Part shown: in pieces, positions 5,735 through 8,863 of the stretch
Layout of the letters: every line of letters begins with the position of its first letter
How positions within the stretch are numbered: position 1 is the first letter of the stretch
Assembly (NCBI GenBank): GCA_014729595.1
Contig: WJJU01000501.1
Coordinates: 1 to 8,863, forward strand
Length of the DNA: 8,863 bases
Direction: 5' to 3'
Origin: Chitinivibrionales bacterium
GTDB lineage: Bacteria; Fibrobacterota; Chitinivibrionia; Chitinivibrionales; WJMI01
Position numbers and translations under genes: made by a program
The notes under the pieces: model-generated
Databases searched by the model: none
Seen by the model: the letters and a program-made list of their open reading frames with translations, nothing else
Told to the model about the DNA's origin: nothing

Positions 5735-7624
5735 CTACTGAATAACGGCTTTTTGATTTGCCAGGACACTTCCATCGACTTCAAGGCGCATAAGATAGGT
5801 ACCAGCCCCCACGGTTCGTGCGTCCACCGTCGTATTTTGCGGACCTTTCCGCACCGATATGGGCATGGTGCGCACGAGTGCGCCGGAAAGGGTGAATAAC
5901 TTCAAATTCGCCCGCTTCGCGCTTTGAGGGAGGGTGTACGAGAGAACAAGTCGGCCGCCTCTTTGAGAAATGAGGCTAAAATGTCGCCCGCTTCCAACCA
6001 AGGCCGCACTGCGTCGTACCGAAACGTCCGGGTGCCCGACAAACCTGATTTTGCCGAAGCACGCATAGGAATGGGGTGCATTTACCGTCTTTGAGGGATT
6101 CGCCCATGCGAACCCTACATGGTAGAGAGAGCATGCCGGAGTGGCTATGTAGTTGAGGTTCATTCCCCATTCGTCGCCGGAATCAGGGGGAATGGATAAC
6201 CCCCCCATGATATCGACTGCGCGGACTATGCTATTTTCGATTGTATTGAGCTGTGCGACGGCACCCGGAAGAAGTAAGTCTTCCAACAGCCCCAGGTTGA
6301 GCCAAGCCAGGTGGATTGAGTCAATCGCTTCGAGCGGGGATTTGAGCGAGTAATCATCCGTTTCCGGGTCATGAATGATAATGCTGTCATCCAGTACTTC
6401 GTCTATATAAGCGCCCGCCATGCCTCCCGCTTCAAGAATTACCGTATCGGGGTAGACCTGGGTGATCGAATCGAACACGCTGCAACCTTCCACAAAAACC
6501 GTATCAGCCTCCGCACGTTGCTTATCGTCATTTGTCCATTCAAGCTTTGCGTTTGCATTGTTGAGCGGAAAAGCCGCATCAAGAGTCCCGCCGTAATGAA
6601 TCGTCCAATTTCTATCGCCTCGCTTCTTGCTTTTTTTGGGAGAAAGGCCATAGACGGTATCTCTCAACGTCATATCGGCGGCGTTGTCGATAAAGAATGT
6701 AATATCGGCAACCATCTCGTTTAACGCCGCCAACATGGCGGTTTTCTCGGACTGTTCCATCGTTCCGTTTTTAATACGTGATACCGATGAAGAATCAAGT
6801 CTTGAAATTAGCATGGTTGCCGTCACCGGCGGCTCTTCGGCGGTGATTATGTCGGCAATTGTTTGCCAGTCATTTATGCCTTCTTCGGTAATTGCCGGCG
6901 GCATCTCAAATTGCATTGCCGAAAGTGTGTCGCGCCAGTAGTTCTTGTTTCGCGATGCAATCGAGCTGATTGTGAAAGAATTGGAGAAAGGAATTTTCAT
7001 TTCCAAGGCCCAACCCGAATCCTGATCCTGATTGCAGGGACTCATGCCAATATCGTCACAATGCGTACCTTTTACATGGGTGGAAGTCTCAATTCCTTCG
7101 AGGTCGAACACGGTGCTCCCCCTCCAAGGACGGTAGTTGAGATAATCGGTTATGTCCCCGCGAGTAGAGATGTTCAGCTCTATGAAGTCTTTTCCGTCGC
7201 TTTTGGGATCAAGAAAAAGCTCGAATGTGTTCTCATTATAATACCCCGCGACGTCACGTCCCTCAAGAGCATTCCACACCTGTGCGTGGTAACCAAAAAA
7301 ATAGACATACAATCCCGTATCATTCCACAGCATCTTGGCAAGCACATCTTTATTCGAGCCCCGCCAAAAACTGAAATACTGATATTTTTGCTCTTCAGTG
7401 ATAACATCGTTTTGGTAATCTTCCTCTATCGAATTAATATCCAATGAAAGCCGGCAGGTATCAGCCGACTCCCACGCCGCTTCGTCGGCGATTCCATCGA
7501 GCACAATTGGTTCGGTGGCGGTAGTACACCGATAAACATACGAATCAATACATATCGCATACGAAGCTGCGAAAGCTCCAACTGCAAGAACCGGTATCGC
7601 TACGGTAGCAAAGCGCTTGAGCAT
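5735..7624 (-). CDS. Exported protein with CBM9-like (DOMON-type) domain and C-terminal sorting-type tail
   Basis: This is a 629-residue exported protein. Residues 1-24 are a Sec signal peptide (MLKRF, then a hydrophobic run AIPVLAVGAFAASYA). Residues 37-215 match the start of a family 9 carbohydrate-binding-like domain: IVLDGIADEAAW (40-51), MLWNDTGLYVYFF (98-110), ENTFELFLDPKSDGKDFIEL (131-150) and GWALEMKIPFS (204-214). The block that normally closes this fold appears only at 484-528 (DEWGMNLNYI ... CFGKIRF), leaving about 265 unassigned residues between. Residues 548-629 resemble a type IX secretion sorting tail or FlgD-like Ig domain: SYTLP, NLKLFTLSGALVRTM, GAGTYLMRLEVDG and a short terminal QKAVIQ. 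Surface attachment or secretion is therefore likely, with sugar binding possible but unproven. No catalytic domain was recognised. The ATG at 7624 is chosen over one at 7675 because AGGAGG and the signal peptide fit it. Confidence 0.85.
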   Translation of the reverse strand: MLKRFATVAIPVLAVGAFAASYAICIDSYVYRCTTATEPIVLDGIADEAAWESADTCRLSLDINSIEEDYQNDVITEEQKYQYFSFWRGSNKDVLAKMLWNDTGLYVYFFGYHAQVWNALEGRDVAGYYNENTFELFLDPKSDGKDFIELNISTRGDITDYLNYRPWRGSTVFDLEGIETSTHVKGTHCDDIGMSPCNQDQDSGWALEMKIPFSNSFTISSIASRNKNYWRDTLSAMQFEMPPAITEEGINDWQTIADIITAEEPPVTATMLISRLDSSSVSRIKNGTMEQSEKTAMLAALNEMVADITFFIDNAADMTLRDTVYGLSPKKSKKRGDRNWTIHYGGTLDAAFPLNNANAKLEWTNDDKQRAEADTVFVEGCSVFDSITQVYPDTVILEAGGMAGAYIDEVLDDSIIIHDPETDDYSLKSPLEAIDSIHLAWLNLGLLEDLLLPGAVAQLNTIENSIVRAVDIMGGLSIPPDSGDEWGMNLNYIATPACSLYHVGFAWANPSKTVNAPHSYACFGKIRFVGHPDVSVRRSAALVGSGRHFSLISQRGGRLVLSYTLPQSAKRANLKLFTLSGALVRTMPISVRKGPQNTTVDARTVGAGTYLMRLEVDGSVLANQKAVIQ

Positions 7625-7627
7625 ACG

Positions 7628-7635
7628 TCCTCCTT
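7628..7635 (-). promoter_or_regulatory. Shine-Dalgarno site deciding the CBM9-like gene start
   Basis: The minus strand reads AAGGAGGA just before the ATG at 7624, close to a perfect anti-16S match. It rules in favour of this start over the in-frame ATG 17 codons upstream, whose extra residues are basic and would bury the signal peptide. Confidence 0.85.
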
Positions 7636-7639
7636 TATG

Positions 7640-7675
7640 GTGGCGATTCCTTGGGGGAATCCGGTGATGCGCCAC
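7640..7675 (-). promoter_or_regulatory. Stem-loop in the 5' leader of the CBM9-like gene
   Basis: GATTCC (7645-7650) pairs with GGAATC (7656-7661) around a 5-base loop, and GTGGC (7640-7644) pairs with GCCAC (7671-7675) outside it, leaving a 9-base bulge on one side. It sits four bases upstream of the ribosome site, where it could stabilise the message or affect translation. No T-run follows, so it is not an intrinsic terminator. A second small hairpin, GCTCG/CGAGC at 7683-7695, lies further upstream. Confidence 0.35.
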
Positions 7676-7744
7676 GGAACCGGCTCGCTTCGAGCGTAGG
7701 GGCGCTTTCTCCTTTAGGCTGAAAATATATTGGTCGGCCTCGTG

Positions 7745-8863
7745 TCATGGATTATTGGGCTTTTTTGGGGAGTCGACCATCAGACGCCCTTCTCGCCACA
7801 TTCGACCTCGTGGGTGCGCAGAAAGGGTAATCCGGCCTTGTCGTGCATTGCGCCCTAACCGAAAAACTACCGCCCCGTCTTGCGTACAGAGCCGATTGTA
7901 GCCCCGGAGCGAAGAGGCCAACGTTTGATTTGGACGAATTTGAGTGCCGTATCGGTATAGATGAGCTTTGGGGAGCCATACCGCGGATGTGTCCGCACCC
8001 TCAGGGATCAAGGCAATACGGGTCCCCTCAATCGAGACCAAGATTGTGAAGGCTTGATTTTGTTTCACCTCTTCAGACCCTCTTTCGTAACCGCCGAATG
8101 CTACCGTACATGCGGGGGCGGGGACGAATCGTGTCAAGGCCTTGGCGGGAATCAAGGTAATTCCGAATTCATCCAAAAAGCCGCGGAAGTCTTCGGTGCA
8201 CAAGTTGTCGCTAAGCGGTCCGGGTACGATAACCGACTGAGGAGGCATGAGGGTCATCATGGGTTTAAGATCATGAACGGCGTTGGGAACCAACCGCGGA
8301 AGCACAAATGTTTCGAATCGCCCCCAGCCTTCACGGCGCAGCCAGGGAAAAACCGCATTGCGCCAAGGGCGACAGGGACTATCCTCCGGTGCATTACCAA
8401 TGACCCACATTTTACCGTTTGGGAAACGTATACCCGTAAGCGATCCACTTCGTGTGGAAAAAAAAGCGACGCACGGGGCGTCGGACACGCTTTTTAAAAC
8501 AAATGCGGCGGGCGGCACAACCAGAATGAAGCCAACACATACACGGAGCATCATGCGGGGTAGATGCTTGCGCCCCGAGGCGGCCACGCAGAGCAGCGCC
8601 GCAGCATAAAGCGCGGTAAGTCCGGCAGGCGGTCGCGAGAGGGTTAGTGGAGAGAGCCCGAGACGGGTCGGAAGTGAGGCGGTGAATTCCAAAGCAACCA
8701 GGGCTCGATCGGCAATCAGCAAGGTGAAGTTCGCCAAGAGTGGTGCAAAGGAGTGTGCCGTAATTGCAAAGAAAAACGCGTTCATCGCAATGCCCATAAG
8801 CGAAACCGCAATAAGGTTCACTAGAAGGCCGGCCGGAGAGAGAATGCCGAAATGATGTAGAAG
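7745..8863 (-). CDS. comEC: ComEC/Rec2-family competence protein, C-terminal part (5' end beyond window)
   Basis: ComEC forms the inner-membrane channel that carries single-stranded DNA into the cytoplasm during natural transformation. The frame is open through the right edge, so these 372 residues are the C-terminal part; the GTG at 8821 is internal, not a start. The visible N-terminal stretch FGILSPAGLLVNLIAV (5-20) matches the end of the Competence domain, where an N follows the 'spaG.l.' block. Hydrophobic segments follow at about 15-36, 40-58, 80-95 and 106-123. Residues ~130-355 align in order with the metallo-beta-lactamase-like C-terminal domain: IRFPNGKMWVIGNA (145-158), VFPWLRREGW (171-180), FETFVLPRLVPNAVHDLKPM (183-202), RIALIPEGAD (282-291) and a closing AVVFRLGR...GRMW (331-356). 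The HxHxDH metal motif and the DVGQGD and LIDTG blocks are not conserved, so this domain is probably not a working nuclease. The CBM9-like gene follows 120 bases downstream. Confidence 0.82.
   Translation of the reverse strand, partial: LLHHFGILSPAGLLVNLIAVSLMGIAMNAFFFAITAHSFAPLLANFTLLIADRALVALEFTASLPTRLGLSPLTLSRPPAGLTALYAAALLCVAASGRKHLPRMMLRVCVGFILVVPPAAFVLKSVSDAPCVAFFSTRSGSLTGIRFPNGKMWVIGNAPEDSPCRPWRNAVFPWLRREGWGRFETFVLPRLVPNAVHDLKPMMTLMPPQSVIVPGPLSDNLCTEDFRGFLDEFGITLIPAKALTRFVPAPACTVAFGGYERGSEEVKQNQAFTILVSIEGTRIALIPEGADTSAVWLPKAHLYRYGTQIRPNQTLASSLRGYNRLCTQDGAVVFRLGRNARQGRITLSAHPRGRMWREGRLMVDSPKKPNNP

Larger units (their letters stand above)
7625..7744 (-). other. Gap between comEC and the CBM9-like gene
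   Basis: These 120 bases hold the ribosome site and stem-loops of the downstream gene. An AT-rich TATATTTT on the minus strand (about 7721-7728) might be a -10 element, but no -35 at proper spacing is convincing. No terminator for comEC is seen, so read-through from comEC cannot be excluded. Confidence 0.4.

Noticed and set aside
6863..7447. A 194-residue plus-strand open frame
   Set aside because: It is antisense to the well-supported CBM9-like gene, has no family resemblance, and its composition is that of a reversed coding strand.
7625..7675. Start of the CBM9-like gene at the ATG at 7675
   Set aside because: The 17 extra residues are His/Arg-rich and would precede the signal peptide, while the ATG at 7624 has a near-perfect ribosome site.
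7745..8821. Complete 358-residue membrane protein starting at the GTG at 8821
   Set aside because: The frame stays open to the window edge, and the upstream residues continue the ComEC pattern, so the gene is a fragment.

Overview
The window reads as ordinary bacterial chromosome of roughly balanced GC, densely coded, with almost all genes on the minus strand. No rRNA, tRNA, CRISPR array, transposase or phage gene was seen. The organism is probably an uncultured or little-studied member of the FCB group (Fibrobacterota-like or a relative). The main hint is a secreted CBM9-like protein whose last ~80 residues resemble a type IX secretion / FlgD-like sorting tail. This placement is an inference and rests on one tail domain.

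Layout from left to right. (1) Positions 1-1126, minus: gcvT, the glycine-cleavage T protein, cut by the left edge a few residues before its likely end. A possible 56-residue ORF (1129-1299) sits directly in front of it. (2) 1390-1968, plus: the only plus-strand gene, a secreted coiled-coil protein of unknown function. (3) 1969-2202: a convergent intergenic region with a probable terminator hairpin and a degenerate copy of the widespread VIPAKAGI-type palindromic repeat. (4) 2203-5677, minus: a compact run of a STAS-domain anti-sigma-factor antagonist, an esterase-like lipoprotein, a DJ-1/YajL protein and a 425-residue orphan protein. (5) 5735-7624, minus: a large exported CBM9-like protein. 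(6) 7745-8863, minus: the C-terminal part of ComEC, the competence DNA channel, entering from the right edge.

The minus-strand genes from comEC to the orphan have short gaps (120, 57, 65, 29 and 6 bases), so partial co-transcription is likely. The closest pairing is DJ-1 with the orphan protein. Functionally the genes are mixed: DNA uptake, an exported sugar-binding-like protein, a regulatory STAS protein, a surface hydrolase and a stress-type DJ-1 protein. I do not see a coherent new system. The points most worth a second look are the ComEC metallo-beta-lactamase-like domain that has lost its metal-binding motif, the CBM9-like fold apparently split by about 265 residues, and the orphan protein beside DJ-1.
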